From positions 124,001 to 188,000 of the forward strand of contig CACNFY010000001.1 in assembly GCA_902619925.1 (NCBI GenBank): a DNA stretch of 64,000 nt, read 5' to 3'. The notes under the pieces are model-generated. The model made no database searches, was not told where the DNA came from, and was given only the letters and a program-made list of their open reading frames with translations. Below, one piece after another: positions 8,275 through 16,506 of this stretch. How positions within the stretch are numbered: position 1 is the first letter of the stretch; each line of letters starts with the position of its first letter. This DNA comes from an uncultured Pelagibacteraceae bacterium. GTDB lineage: Bacteria > Pseudomonadota > Alphaproteobacteria > Pelagibacterales > Pelagibacteraceae. The position numbers and the translations under genes were made by a program.

Positions 8275-8777
8275 TTAAAAAAATTACTTTAAGTTTATTT
8301 TTTTCAATATTTATTTTTTATAATTCTGGTAGTGCGGAAGAAATAAAAAAAGTTGGACAATTTAAAGATTGGGAGGCAGTAGTTTATCTAAATGGAGTAG
8401 ATAAGATTTGTTTTGCACAATCAAAACCCGTATTACAGTCTCCTAAAAAAGTTGAAAGAGAAGCAAGATTATTTGTAAGTTTCAGGCCCAACGAAAAAAT
8501 TGTTGATGAAGTTAGCACAACTTCTGGATATAAATACAACCAACAAAATACAGTTTCTGCAAAATCAGGAAAATCAACTTATAAGTTTGATATTAAACAA
8601 GAAAGTTTTGCATGGATCGCTGACAACAAAACTGAAAGAAAAATAATTAAAACAATGAAAAAAGCATCAAGAATTATGGTTACGGGTTACAATAATGAAG
8701 GTTCTCAAACTATAGATCATTACTCTTTAATGGGATTTACCAAAGCATATGGCGCTGCAAAAAAAAGTTGCACATAA
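8265..8777 (+). CDS. Invasion-associated locus B (IalB)-like exported protein
   Basis: This 170-residue protein has a signal peptide (MSIIKKITLSLFFSIFIFY with the likely cut after GSA, about residue 24). The mature part carries the IalB-type pattern: QFKDWEAVVY, CFAQSKP, then ARLFVSFRP, and a C-terminal SLMGFTKAY near YGAAKKSC. Two cysteines (C49, C169) could form a disulfide. IalB proteins are common in non-pathogenic alphaproteobacteria and their role is unclear. It overlaps the aldo/keto reductase gene and lies 7 bases before argG. Confidence 0.75.
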   Translation: MSIIKKITLSLFFSIFIFYNSGSAEEIKKVGQFKDWEAVVYLNGVDKICFAQSKPVLQSPKKVEREARLFVSFRPNEKIVDEVSTTSGYKYNQQNTVSAKSGKSTYKFDIKQESFAWIADNKTERKIIKTMKKASRIMVTGYNNEGSQTIDHYSLMGFTKAYGAAKKSCT

Positions 8778-8784
8778 TTTTTAA

Positions 8785-9969
8785 ATGAAATCAAACAAGA
8801 AAATTGTCTTAGCCTATTCTGGCGGTTTAGATACCTCTATTATACTTAAGTGGCTTCAAGAAAATTATGATGCAGAGGTAATTGCGTATACAGCTGATAT
8901 TGGTCAAGAAATTAATAAAAAAAAAATTATTAATAATGCAAAAAGACTAGGTGTTAAAAATATCATAATTAAAGATCTAAAAAATGTTTTTGTTAAAGAT
9001 TATGTATTTCCTATGATAAGAGGTCATGCTTTATATGAAGGTACTTATTTATTAGGTACATCGATTGCGAGACCTCTTATTGCTAAAGATCAAATAAGAG
9101 TTGCAAAAAAATTTAAAGCTTTTGCTGTATCTCATGGTTCAACGGGCAAAGGAAATGACCAAATAAGATTTGAGTTGGGTTACCATTATTTCGGCCCAAA
9201 AATAAAAGTTATAGCTCCATGGAGAATTTGGAAAATGAATTCAAGATCAGATTTAATTAAATATGCAAAAAAAAATAAAATACCTATTCCTAAAGATAAA
9301 AAAGGTGCACCACCTTTTTCCGTTGATGATAATTTATTTCATACTTCTACGGAGGGCAAAGCATTAGAAAATCCAAAAAATTTTGCACCGGAGTTTATAT
9401 TTCAAAGAACAATATCTCCTGAGAAAGCTCCTAATAAACCAAGTTTTGTAACCATAAATTTTAAAAATGGAGATCCTTATGGAATTAATGGCAAAAAAGT
9501 TTCTCCTGCAAAACTTTTAGAAAAACTTAATCAACTAGCAGGTAAAAATGGAATTGGAAGAGTAGATCTAGTTGAAAATAGATTTATTGGAATAAAATCT
9601 AGAGGAGTTTATGAAACTCCTGGAGGAACATTGTTGTTGCATGCCCATAGAGCAATAGAGTCCGTAACACTCGATAAAGAAACAATGCACAAAAAAGATG
9701 AGATCATGCCAAGATATGCAGAATTAATTTATAATGGATATTGGTTCTCTAAAGAAAGATTTAAGTTACAAAAAATTATTGATAAAAAAAGAAACAATGT
9801 ACTCGGTTCAGTAAGATTGAGACTCTATAAAGGGAATATCTCTATTCATTCAAGACAAACTAAAAGCAAAGCTTATTCAATGAAAAAAGTTTCGTTTGAA
9901 GAAAATAAAACCTTTAATAAGTCTAATGTTGAAAGATTTATTAATTTCCACAAGAAAAAGTTAAAATAA
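8785..9969 (+). CDS. argG: Argininosuccinate synthase
   Basis: ArgG joins citrulline and aspartate using ATP, the penultimate step of arginine synthesis. The 394-residue protein has the ATP-binding loop AYSGGLDTS at 10-18, the citrulline/aspartate-binding segment SHGSTGKGNDQIRFE near 113-128 and the late block GVYETPGGTLLLHAHRAIES near 273-292. Length is normal for the family. It lies in a plus-strand run with the IalB gene and the photolyase-like gene, 6-7 bases apart. No other arginine genes are nearby. Confidence 0.97.
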   Translation: MKSNKKIVLAYSGGLDTSIILKWLQENYDAEVIAYTADIGQEINKKKIINNAKRLGVKNIIIKDLKNVFVKDYVFPMIRGHALYEGTYLLGTSIARPLIAKDQIRVAKKFKAFAVSHGSTGKGNDQIRFELGYHYFGPKIKVIAPWRIWKMNSRSDLIKYAKKNKIPIPKDKKGAPPFSVDDNLFHTSTEGKALENPKNFAPEFIFQRTISPEKAPNKPSFVTINFKNGDPYGINGKKVSPAKLLEKLNQLAGKNGIGRVDLVENRFIGIKSRGVYETPGGTLLLHAHRAIESVTLDKETMHKKDEIMPRYAELIYNGYWFSKERFKLQKIIDKKRNNVLGSVRLRLYKGNISIHSRQTKSKAYSMKKVSFEENKTFNKSNVERFINFHKKKLK

Positions 9970-9975
9970 TTATTT

Positions 9976-11118
9976 ATGAATTTTGAGACATCTAGGGCGA
10001 AAGCCGTTGAAAAGTTGGATAGATTTATTGAAAAAAACTTATCAGAATATTCAAGATTGAGAAATTTTGATTTTGGACCTAATAAACGTGATAACATTTC
10101 TTGTCTATCCCCATATATAACTCACGGAGTTCTTAACGAAGTTGAGGTTATAAAAAAATCGCTTGCAAAATATTCATTTAATAAAAATGAAAAATTTATT
10201 CAAGAAGTATTATGGAGAACCTATTGGAAGGGATGGTTAGAGTTAAGACCATCGGTTTGGAGCGATTATATAATTAGCTTAAATAGCATAAGAGAGAAAT
10301 ATAAAGAGGATTCCAATTATTTAAAAGCCATAGAGGGAACAACTAATATCGAATGTTTTGATGAGTGGGTAAAAGAATTAAAAACAAATAATTACTTACA
10401 TAATCATACGAGAATGTGGTTTGCTAGTATCTGGATTTTCACACTTGATTTACCTTGGCAATTAGGAGCAGAATTTTTTTTAAAACATCTTTATGATGGA
10501 GATGCTGCATCAAATACCCTAGGTTGGAGATGGGTTGCTGGTATTCAAACACAAGGAAAACATTATTTAGCATCAGAATGGAATATCAAAAAATTCACTA
10601 ATAATAGGTTTCAAAATATAAAATTAAATGAGAATGCATCTCCCAAAATAGCGGATAAAACGTATTCAATTACTAAAAACGATTTTATTAATCCAGAAGT
10701 AAATGAAGATAAAACTCTTATCATTTTTGAAAATAATTTGTCATTTGAAATTTCAAATTTAAAAAAATTCAAATTTGATAAAATAATTTTAGCTGTTAAC
10801 TCAAATGTAACAAGACAAATCAAACTTAGTGACAATGTTATAAAATTTAAATCTGAATTAATTAATGACCAACTTGAAAGAATTAAAAGCTTATCAATTA
10901 ATTGCGAAATTGTTTCAGTTAATAAATTAAAAGATATCCAGAACGATTTGTATATTCTTTACCCATCTGTAGGCGAAAATTTAGATTTTGTTTTATCTAA
11001 CTTAAGTAATTATAAATTTATTTATAGGGAATTGGATCAATTTTCCTGGCAATTTTGTAACAAAGGTTTTTTTAATTTTAAAACTTTTATACCTAAGATA
11101 ATTGCTAAGTTTACCTAG
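9976..11118 (+). CDS. Photolyase/cryptochrome FAD-binding domain protein with the domains in reverse order
   Basis: Residues 1-225 form a photolyase FAD-binding domain. Visible motifs are SPYITHGVL near 47, QEVLWRTYWKGW near 76, LHNHTRMWFAS near 140, DGDAASNTLGWRWVAG near 175-190 and LASEWNIKKF near 200. In typical photolyases this domain is C-terminal, after an alpha/beta antenna domain. Here there is nothing in front of it. Instead residues 235-380 look like an alpha/beta domain (TLIIFENNLSF, KIILAVNSN, LYILYPSVGEN). The domain order therefore seems permuted. DNA repair or light sensing is inferred from the family. It overlaps the convergent gene by 8 bases. Confidence 0.8.
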   Translation: MNFETSRAKAVEKLDRFIEKNLSEYSRLRNFDFGPNKRDNISCLSPYITHGVLNEVEVIKKSLAKYSFNKNEKFIQEVLWRTYWKGWLELRPSVWSDYIISLNSIREKYKEDSNYLKAIEGTTNIECFDEWVKELKTNNYLHNHTRMWFASIWIFTLDLPWQLGAEFFLKHLYDGDAASNTLGWRWVAGIQTQGKHYLASEWNIKKFTNNRFQNIKLNENASPKIADKTYSITKNDFINPEVNEDKTLIIFENNLSFEISNLKKFKFDKIILAVNSNVTRQIKLSDNVIKFKSELINDQLERIKSLSINCEIVSVNKLKDIQNDLYILYPSVGENLDFVLSNLSNYKFIYRELDQFSWQFCNKGFFNFKTFIPKIIAKFT

Positions 11119-11812
11119 CAAGTTTTATAAAAATATCTCCCATTCCAGCTTGTAATTTGTCTAAAGGAGTGTTGTTTCTGATATCACAGTATTCACCAGT
11201 GACAGGGTGAGCTTTCACAATTTTTATATCATTATCATTACATGGTTTTGTATTATGAAACAAACCAATGACCATTCGTCCATCAAGATTATAAACTTGG
11301 TCTTTTGAAATATTATTACCATCACAGAAATATTTTTTTGTTACTCTTTGAGGAAAATCTTTTTTTGTACAAGGATTATTAATTGTAAGAACATAAAATT
11401 CTTTTAATCCATCTTTAAACTTATGCTTCATTTTTTGAACCGTCGTATATTTCATCAAATCACATGAACAGGGAACACAACATCTATAGTAATTTCCACA
11501 AATTTGTTTTCCAGTTTTTTCCTCACTTATATTTACAAACTCAGCAGTGCTATTAGGATCAATTAGTGATCCCGATACAGCACAATATAATTTGTTGTAT
11601 TCAACAAAATCATTATAAGTAATATCTTTATCAATTATATACTTAAAAAATTTTGGACCTGCAGCGTTTCTATTATTGTCTGGAAAGATCCTAGACCAAT
11701 CTGTAACTAAGTCTTTATAATAATTTTTTTCAGCAGAAATAGAAATGTTTGAAAAAGTTAGAGTTAATAAAAAAATTGGAATCAATTTTAAAACATTTAA
11801 CAAGAGTTTCAT
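11111..11812 (-). CDS. Cysteine-rich exported protein of unknown function
   Basis: I do not recognise this 233-residue protein. It has a clear signal peptide (MKLLLNVLKLIPIFLLTLTF, likely cut after SA near residue 27). The mature part contains ten cysteines, including a dense group CGNYYRCCVPCSCD near residues 105-118, then single cysteines spaced through the C-terminal half. The pattern suggests disulfides or a bound metal in the periplasm. It ends with GDIFIKLAR. The small membrane-protein gene at 11831-11974 lies 18 bases upstream on the same strand, so the two are probably cotranscribed. Confidence 0.7.
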   Translation of the reverse strand: MKLLLNVLKLIPIFLLTLTFSNISISAEKNYYKDLVTDWSRIFPDNNRNAAGPKFFKYIIDKDITYNDFVEYNKLYCAVSGSLIDPNSTAEFVNISEEKTGKQICGNYYRCCVPCSCDLMKYTTVQKMKHKFKDGLKEFYVLTINNPCTKKDFPQRVTKKYFCDGNNISKDQVYNLDGRMVIGLFHNTKPCNDNDIKIVKAHPVTGEYCDIRNNTPLDKLQAGMGDIFIKLAR

Positions 11813-11830
11813 TTGATTTAATTTGGGTTT

Positions 11831-11974
11831 TTAAAAACCCATTTTTGACCAGTTAAATCTTTCTTGGTCCTCTTTTTCGAACTTATTTAACTCTGCTTTT
11901 GAGGGTTTTCTAAAAATAAAAATACCTAGTGCAGCAATTAATAATGCAATTAGTGATACAGAACAAAAAGTCAT
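11831..11974 (-). CDS. Small membrane protein, 47 residues
   Basis: This frame starts at ATG 11974 and codes for 47 residues. It has one N-terminal membrane helix (MTFCSVSLIALLIAALGIFI) and a charged tail with FRKPSKAELNKFEKEDQER and a final WSKMGF. The sequence is gene-like: a membrane helix with positive charges just inside and no rare features. It is placed 18 bases ahead of the Cys-rich exported protein, as in an operon. The stop codon lies inside the palindrome GGGTTTTTAAAAACCC. Family unknown. Confidence 0.6.
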   Translation of the reverse strand: MTFCSVSLIALLIAALGIFIFRKPSKAELNKFEKEDQERFNWSKMGF

Positions 11975-12078
11975 AGGGTTTAATACATGAAATATTGATA
12001 TTTTGTAGTAATTTTATTCTAACTTTTGTCGCAGTTAAATAGGCTTTTAAATTATTAATTTATTGTTATTTAAAGTTT

Positions 12079-12552
12079 ATGAATAAATTCAATCTAATCT
12101 TAAGCATACTAATTATAACGTTTTTTCCATCTATTACATTTGGAAATGTAATTGAAAAGCTTAATGAAGCAGGTAAGTTTAATAAATTAAATGAAACTCT
12201 TGCTAAATCTGGTTTAAATGAAAATCTAAAAGGGGCTGGACCTTTCACTGTGTTTGCGCCATTAGATGATGCGTTTGCTGCGATAAGTGCGAAAACATAT
12301 TACGGTCTCTTAAGAGAAGAAAATAAAGATAAGCTAGTAATTATATTAGGTCGACACGTTTTTTCAAAAAAAATTACTTCCTCCGAAATAGATGGTGAAA
12401 TTAAAATTAAGGCTATTAACGGTGAAGAAATTACGATTAAAAAAGTAAATGGTATAGTTTATATTAATGAGGCAGAAGTTGTAACGGCTGATGTCGACGT
12501 TTCAAACGGTGTAATACATTATATAAATAGAGTTCTTCAACCTTTAAAATAA
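12079..12552 (+). CDS. Fasciclin (FAS1) domain exported protein
   Basis: This 157-residue protein has a signal peptide (residues 1-22, cut near FG/NV) and one FAS1 domain. The domain shows GPFTVFAPLDDAFAAI near 53-68 (the FAS1 H1 box), LVIILGRHVFSKKITS near 90 and the H2 box VIHYINRVLQP at the C-terminus. Single-domain bacterial fasciclins are secreted or periplasmic proteins, often linked to adhesion or to light-related gene clusters. It ends directly against the stop codon of the convergent FG-GAP gene. Confidence 0.92.
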   Translation: MNKFNLILSILIITFFPSITFGNVIEKLNEAGKFNKLNETLAKSGLNENLKGAGPFTVFAPLDDAFAAISAKTYYGLLREENKDKLVIILGRHVFSKKITSSEIDGEIKIKAINGEEITIKKVNGIVYINEAEVVTADVDVSNGVIHYINRVLQPLK

Positions 12553-13995
12553 TTATTTTTGTCTTAAAGTAATTGTTTGGTTTAAATCTTTTACTGAAAT
12601 TGTTTTAGTTTTTCCGTTTGTCCATTTAATTTGAATTCTAATATTTTTCTCATTTTTTCTAATTCCATAATGAGCAACTGGTTCCATCTGACACAAATAT
12701 CCAGATCCAGCATCGATCGTTTTGGAATGTTTTCTTAAATTCGAAATAAGAGTTACAGTTGCGCCCCTTGCTGGCGCTCCATATTTATTCAAAGGTTTTA
12801 CTCTAAGATATTTATGGTTAGGGTCCACTTTTGCTTTATAAAGGGATAATGGTTGATCTCTGCTTTCACCATGAGAAACCAATAATTCCAATATACCGTC
12901 ATTGTCTATATCTGCTACAGCGGCTCCAGTTCCGTAACCATCTGGTTCTAAACCAATGTCTAATGGTAATTGTTCTAAAACTCCATTATTCAATATTTTG
13001 AAAAGTTTATTTGGTTCACCTATGTTGTTCATAAAAACTTCATCATATCCATCATTATCTAAATCAGCTGAAATAATCGTTCTAATTCTTGTTGGCACAT
13101 CAAATGTTGGTTTTGCAATATCCTCAAAAATTTTATCTTTTAGTACATAAGCTCTATGAAAACCTCCCCAGTTACCGTTTAAAATATCTAATCTCCCTCT
13201 ATAGTATATGTCTGATAAAGCTGTACCTCTACCATTTTGAAGAACATCCTCTACTCTATACTCGTAAGCAACGTCTAAAAATTTACCATTATTATTTTTA
13301 TAAAGAAAATTAGCACCTCTCTCATTGGCAGCAAAAATATCCATTTTATTTGAAATAATATGACCTGCTACAACTGCTCGACCTCCTGTTACTTTTGCTA
13401 AATTTAATTTAACTGACTTATCAACTATTACGTCGTCACTATATTCATAAAATCTAGTTGGTCCTCCATAATTAGCAACATAAACGCCGTATGTTCCATC
13501 ACCTTTTCTATCTACACAAGCAACTGACCTTCCAGCTGTCAAATTTAAATCCTTTTTATTTTTTTCAACTTCAAATAAATCTAAAAATTTGTTTCCATCA
13601 AAGTCTATTAGTCTATCGGAGTATTTTTTCGTACCACTGTAGGTGTCTGTGTTAAGGAAATAAATTTCTTCATATCCATCTTTATCAATATCACATGCAG
13701 CAACACCAATGGTTCTTCTAAATTCATCAGAAAAAATATTTTCATTAACAATATTTATTAATTTTCCATCTTTATAAGATAATGCTAAATTAAGATAACC
13801 AAACCCAGTGACCACAAAATCAAAGTTTCCATCTTTATTTACATCTGTCACAGAAACTCCATAACTAAGTCTTTTTGGGTTTTCGACAATTTGACTTGTT
13901 AAATCTTCAAAAAAACTAGCATTAAGTTTATTTGGAAATATCAATAAAAATAAGAATATAATTTTTTTTAAATTTTTAATTAACTTAAATTGCAT
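12553..13995 (-). CDS. FG-GAP/VCBS repeat protein with ASPIC/UnbV C-terminal domain (CRTAC1-like)
   Basis: This 480-residue exported protein has a signal peptide (about residues 8-26). It is built from beta-propeller repeats with calcium-type DxNxDG or DxDxDG loops: VTDVNKDGNFDFVV, ACDIDKDGYEEIYF, SADLDNDGYDEVFM and VADIDNDGILELLV. The last 80 residues form an ASPIC/UnbV domain (GAPARGATVTL near 405, IQIKWTNGKTKTI near 455). Such proteins are predicted to bind ligands outside the cell; the exact role is unknown. It overlaps the DUF4174-like gene by 11 bases. Confidence 0.88.
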   Translation of the reverse strand: MQFKLIKNLKKIIFLFLLIFPNKLNASFFEDLTSQIVENPKRLSYGVSVTDVNKDGNFDFVVTGFGYLNLALSYKDGKLINIVNENIFSDEFRRTIGVAACDIDKDGYEEIYFLNTDTYSGTKKYSDRLIDFDGNKFLDLFEVEKNKKDLNLTAGRSVACVDRKGDGTYGVYVANYGGPTRFYEYSDDVIVDKSVKLNLAKVTGGRAVVAGHIISNKMDIFAANERGANFLYKNNNGKFLDVAYEYRVEDVLQNGRGTALSDIYYRGRLDILNGNWGGFHRAYVLKDKIFEDIAKPTFDVPTRIRTIISADLDNDGYDEVFMNNIGEPNKLFKILNNGVLEQLPLDIGLEPDGYGTGAAVADIDNDGILELLVSHGESRDQPLSLYKAKVDPNHKYLRVKPLNKYGAPARGATVTLISNLRKHSKTIDAGSGYLCQMEPVAHYGIRKNEKNIRIQIKWTNGKTKTISVKDLNQTITLRQK

Positions 13996-14518
13996 TTTTT
14001 TTCCTTTTATATTGTTTCATCCACTCACTAAATAATTTTATAGCATCATTCATATCCCTAGTTTTATTTGGGTGATTTTTTGCCCTTCCTAGCATAGTTG
14101 CAATAACGTTTACCTGATATTTTATTGATCTATTTTTTATAGTATCGATTGTGTATAAGGCTTTTTCTTTATTTTTGAAACCTAGGCCTTGAGTAGTTGT
14201 TTTGGGATTATAATCTGAAAATAAAGATAAATTTAAAGGTTTAATTTTTCTACTTAATGGCATTTTATCTACAGTCTTAAAGACTAATTTATAATCTAGT
14301 TTATCTAATTTTTTTTTTGATTTTCCATCAAACCCTATTAGATTAATTGAAAAATTACTTTTTTTATTTGTTTTACAAATTAATTTTATATGTCTCTTGT
14401 GAAATTCTTTAATCTTATCTTGATAGATTTTTTTTAAATTTAAATATTTTTTTTCCTTATAATTCGGTGTCGAAACAAACAATATTCTACTTTTCCATTT
14501 GTATTTTTCTAAATTCAT
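13985..14518 (-). CDS. DUF4174-like protein with a C-terminal extension
   Basis: The first 95 or so residues resemble DUF4174: [18 protein letters not shown] at the start, then [12 protein letters not shown] and the closing VDKMPLSRK, matching the usual GKDG ... IDAMPMRR pattern. The remaining 80 residues ([18 protein letters not shown] onward, with [19 protein letters not shown] and WMKQYKRK) form a separate helical part that I cannot name. There is no signal peptide, unlike many DUF4174 proteins. The ATG overlaps the DUF2256 stop (ATGA). It belongs to the photolyase operon. Confidence 0.65.
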   Translation of the reverse strand: MNLEKYKWKSRILFVSTPNYKEKKYLNLKKIYQDKIKEFHKRHIKLICKTNKKSNFSINLIGFDGKSKKKLDKLDYKLVFKTVDKMPLSRKIKPLNLSLFSDYNPKTTTQGLGFKNKEKALYTIDTIKNRSIKYQVNVIATMLGRAKNHPNKTRDMNDAIKLFSEWMKQYKRKKNAI

Positions 14519-14646
14519 ATTCTATTACTAGAGCATCTTTTTGAACAATATTTGACTTTCTCCCAGTTAAGTTTCCATTTTTTTCTCCAATTAAAAGGCC
14601 TTTTACAAACAACACATACTTTATAAGGTAAGTTAGATTTTTTCAT
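14515..14646 (-). CDS. DUF2256 zinc-ribbon-like small protein, 43 residues
   Basis: This short frame (ATG 14646, TGA 14515-14517) codes for 43 residues with the DUF2256 signature: [14 protein letters not shown], then [12 protein letters not shown]. The four cysteines (two CxxC-type pairs) suggest a small zinc knuckle. Both ends overlap neighbours by 4 bases (ATGA), so it is fully embedded in the operon. DUF2256 genes are commonly found next to cryptochrome/photolyase genes, and here the photolyase-family gene is two genes upstream. Function unknown. Confidence 0.88.
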   Translation of the reverse strand: MKKSNLPYKVCVVCKRPFNWRKKWKLNWEKVKYCSKRCSSNRI

Positions 14647-14993
14647 TTTAATTGATGTTTATTTTTTAAAAATAAAAAATAGGCAGCAATCTCATATGCG
14701 TAATGAAATAATATAAATAGTGGTTTTTTACTTAATATTTTATATAAAAAATTGTATTTCGGAATACTCGACCAAATAATTAAAAATGCTTTTGCCCCAC
14801 CAATTACTTTTCCTTCATGGATAACGTGAAGTCTTCTTAAAAGCTCAGCTTGCGTTTTTGATGTCAATGAAATCGCCTCATCATTATTTGTTATGTCTAC
14901 CCAATCTAATGAATTATCTGAATATTTTTTGTAGTGATCAATTTCCATTTTACAAATCTTACATGAGTTATTAAAAAAAACTTTAACTGACAT
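14643..14993 (-). CDS. DCC-family thiol-disulfide oxidoreductase-like protein (DUF393)
   Basis: This 116-residue protein has a thioredoxin-like start [19 protein letters not shown] with a CxxC pair at C12 and C15; in the DCC family the first residues are usually DxxCxxC. It then has [20 protein letters not shown] and a C-terminal hydrophobic part. Redox function is suggested by the family but unproven. It overlaps the photolyase-family gene by 11 bases and the DUF2256 gene by 4 bases. Confidence 0.82.
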   Translation of the reverse strand: MSVKVFFNNSCKICKMEIDHYKKYSDNSLDWVDITNNDEAISLTSKTQAELLRRLHVIHEGKVIGGAKAFLIIWSSIPKYNFLYKILSKKPLFILFHYAYEIAAYFLFLKNKHQLK

Positions 14994-16479
14994 TAGTATT
15001 CTCCTTAATAAATTTGTCAGCTGCAGAAAAAATTAATTTTTTTCTGTCTTGTTTCATTTTATCTAAGATACGAACCATCATTGATAATCTAGGATTTTTC
15101 AAAAAGAAGGATCTGTTTCTATTTATAAACCTCCAATAAAGACCATCCATAATATTACACCACTCACCTTTTTTAAAATCCATCATCTTCATAAAATAAC
15201 TTGATCCACATATATAAGGTTTAGTTGCAAAAATTCCACCATCACTAAATAATCCCATACCATAAACATTGGGAACCATTACCCAGTCAGATGAATCTAC
15301 AAACATTTCCATAAACCACTTATAAACATAGATAGGTTTGATTTCACAAAGGTTCATAATATTAGCTAATATCATTAATCTCTCAATGTGGTGTGACCAT
15401 CCGTGTGTTAGAGCATTTTTAATTGCATAGTCTAATGGAGGTAAACCCGTATTACCATCATACCACGAACTTTTCATTTTTCTATTTTGTTTAAAGAAAT
15501 TCCTTGTTTCCATCTCTTTATTATAACTCCTATAAATTCCCCTCATGAATTCTCTCCAACCAATTACTTGTCTTATGTATCCTTCTAATGAGTTTAATCT
15601 TATTTTGTTTTTCTTGTGATGGGTTAAAATTCTATCAATAACATATTCCGGAGTAATTAAACCAAGATTAATATATGGACTTAGTGCGCTGTGAAATAAT
15701 ATATTATCTTTTTGATCAACCGCATCCTCATAATCTCCAAACAAATTAGACTTTTCCTTAATAAAAAAATCTAATAGCTTAACAACATCTTTATGAGTCG
15801 TAGCTAACCAAAAATTATCTACACTACCTGGATGTTTTGGAAATTTCTTTTCAACTATTTTTTTTAAAGCTACAGTATGTTTGGTCTCATTAATTTTTGG
15901 AAATTTAGGTATAGAAATATTTTTAGGTAATTTATTTCTGTTGTCCTCATCGAAACTCCATTTACCACCCACTGGTGTTCCATTTTTTGCCATTAGAATA
16001 TTCAGTTTTTTTCTAGTTTCTTTATAAAAAGTTGCCAAAAATGGTTTTTTATTTTTATTTAAATATGCATCAAACTCCTGACGAGAATTAAGAAACATTG
16101 GTGTTTTAATAACATTCCATTTAACTTTTATACTGTTAAAAAATTTAGTTAATTTGATTTCAAAAAATTTATCCTCAACTTCAAAACTTGTTACTTCGTT
16201 TATTTTTTTTGAATTAATAATTTTTTTTAATTTTTCCGTATAACTTTTACCGAACTCTTTATTCTCGATATCTGAATATTCTACTTTAAGTTTATTTTTT
16301 TTTAATTCATCTGCATGAGATCTCATAGAGGATAAAAATAGTAATATTTTAAGCTTATGGTGCTTCTCGTACGTGCAAAGCTCTAGATCCTCTGCCATGA
16401 AAAATAGGTGATCATTTTTGTAGCGATCTAGGTATTTTGGTGGAAATAATTGATTTCCAAGTATAAAAAATAACTTCAT
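14983..16479 (-). CDS. Deoxyribodipyrimidine photolyase-related (FeS-BCP/PhrB-type) protein with altered cluster region
   Basis: This 498-residue protein belongs to the bacterial photolyase/cryptochrome branch whose members carry FAD and usually a [4Fe-4S] cluster. Seen are the N-terminal antenna-type domain (FILGNQLFP, MRSHADELK), then SALSPYINLGLITP, IRQVIGWREFMRGIY, LTHGWSHHIERLMILANIMN, FVDSSDWVMVPNVYGMGLFS and DGGIFATKPY. In relatives the next part is a CxxC then CPxxxLYW stretch. Here it is shortened to MMDFKKGEWCNIMDGLYW, leaving C441 but no CxxC. Other nearby cysteines are C378 and C424. (6-4) photolyase or photoreceptor activity is therefore uncertain. Confidence 0.88.
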   Translation of the reverse strand: MKLFFILGNQLFPPKYLDRYKNDHLFFMAEDLELCTYEKHHKLKILLFLSSMRSHADELKKNKLKVEYSDIENKEFGKSYTEKLKKIINSKKINEVTSFEVEDKFFEIKLTKFFNSIKVKWNVIKTPMFLNSRQEFDAYLNKNKKPFLATFYKETRKKLNILMAKNGTPVGGKWSFDEDNRNKLPKNISIPKFPKINETKHTVALKKIVEKKFPKHPGSVDNFWLATTHKDVVKLLDFFIKEKSNLFGDYEDAVDQKDNILFHSALSPYINLGLITPEYVIDRILTHHKKNKIRLNSLEGYIRQVIGWREFMRGIYRSYNKEMETRNFFKQNRKMKSSWYDGNTGLPPLDYAIKNALTHGWSHHIERLMILANIMNLCEIKPIYVYKWFMEMFVDSSDWVMVPNVYGMGLFSDGGIFATKPYICGSSYFMKMMDFKKGEWCNIMDGLYWRFINRNRSFFLKNPRLSMMVRILDKMKQDRKKLIFSAADKFIKENTNVS

Positions 16480-16506
16480 AATGTTAATATAACTAAAAAA
16501 AAATTT

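Noticed and set aside
11822..11841. Palindrome around GGGTTTTTAAAAACCC as a terminator
   Set aside because: It overlaps a stop codon, would leave almost no loop, and is not followed by a T-tract on either strand.
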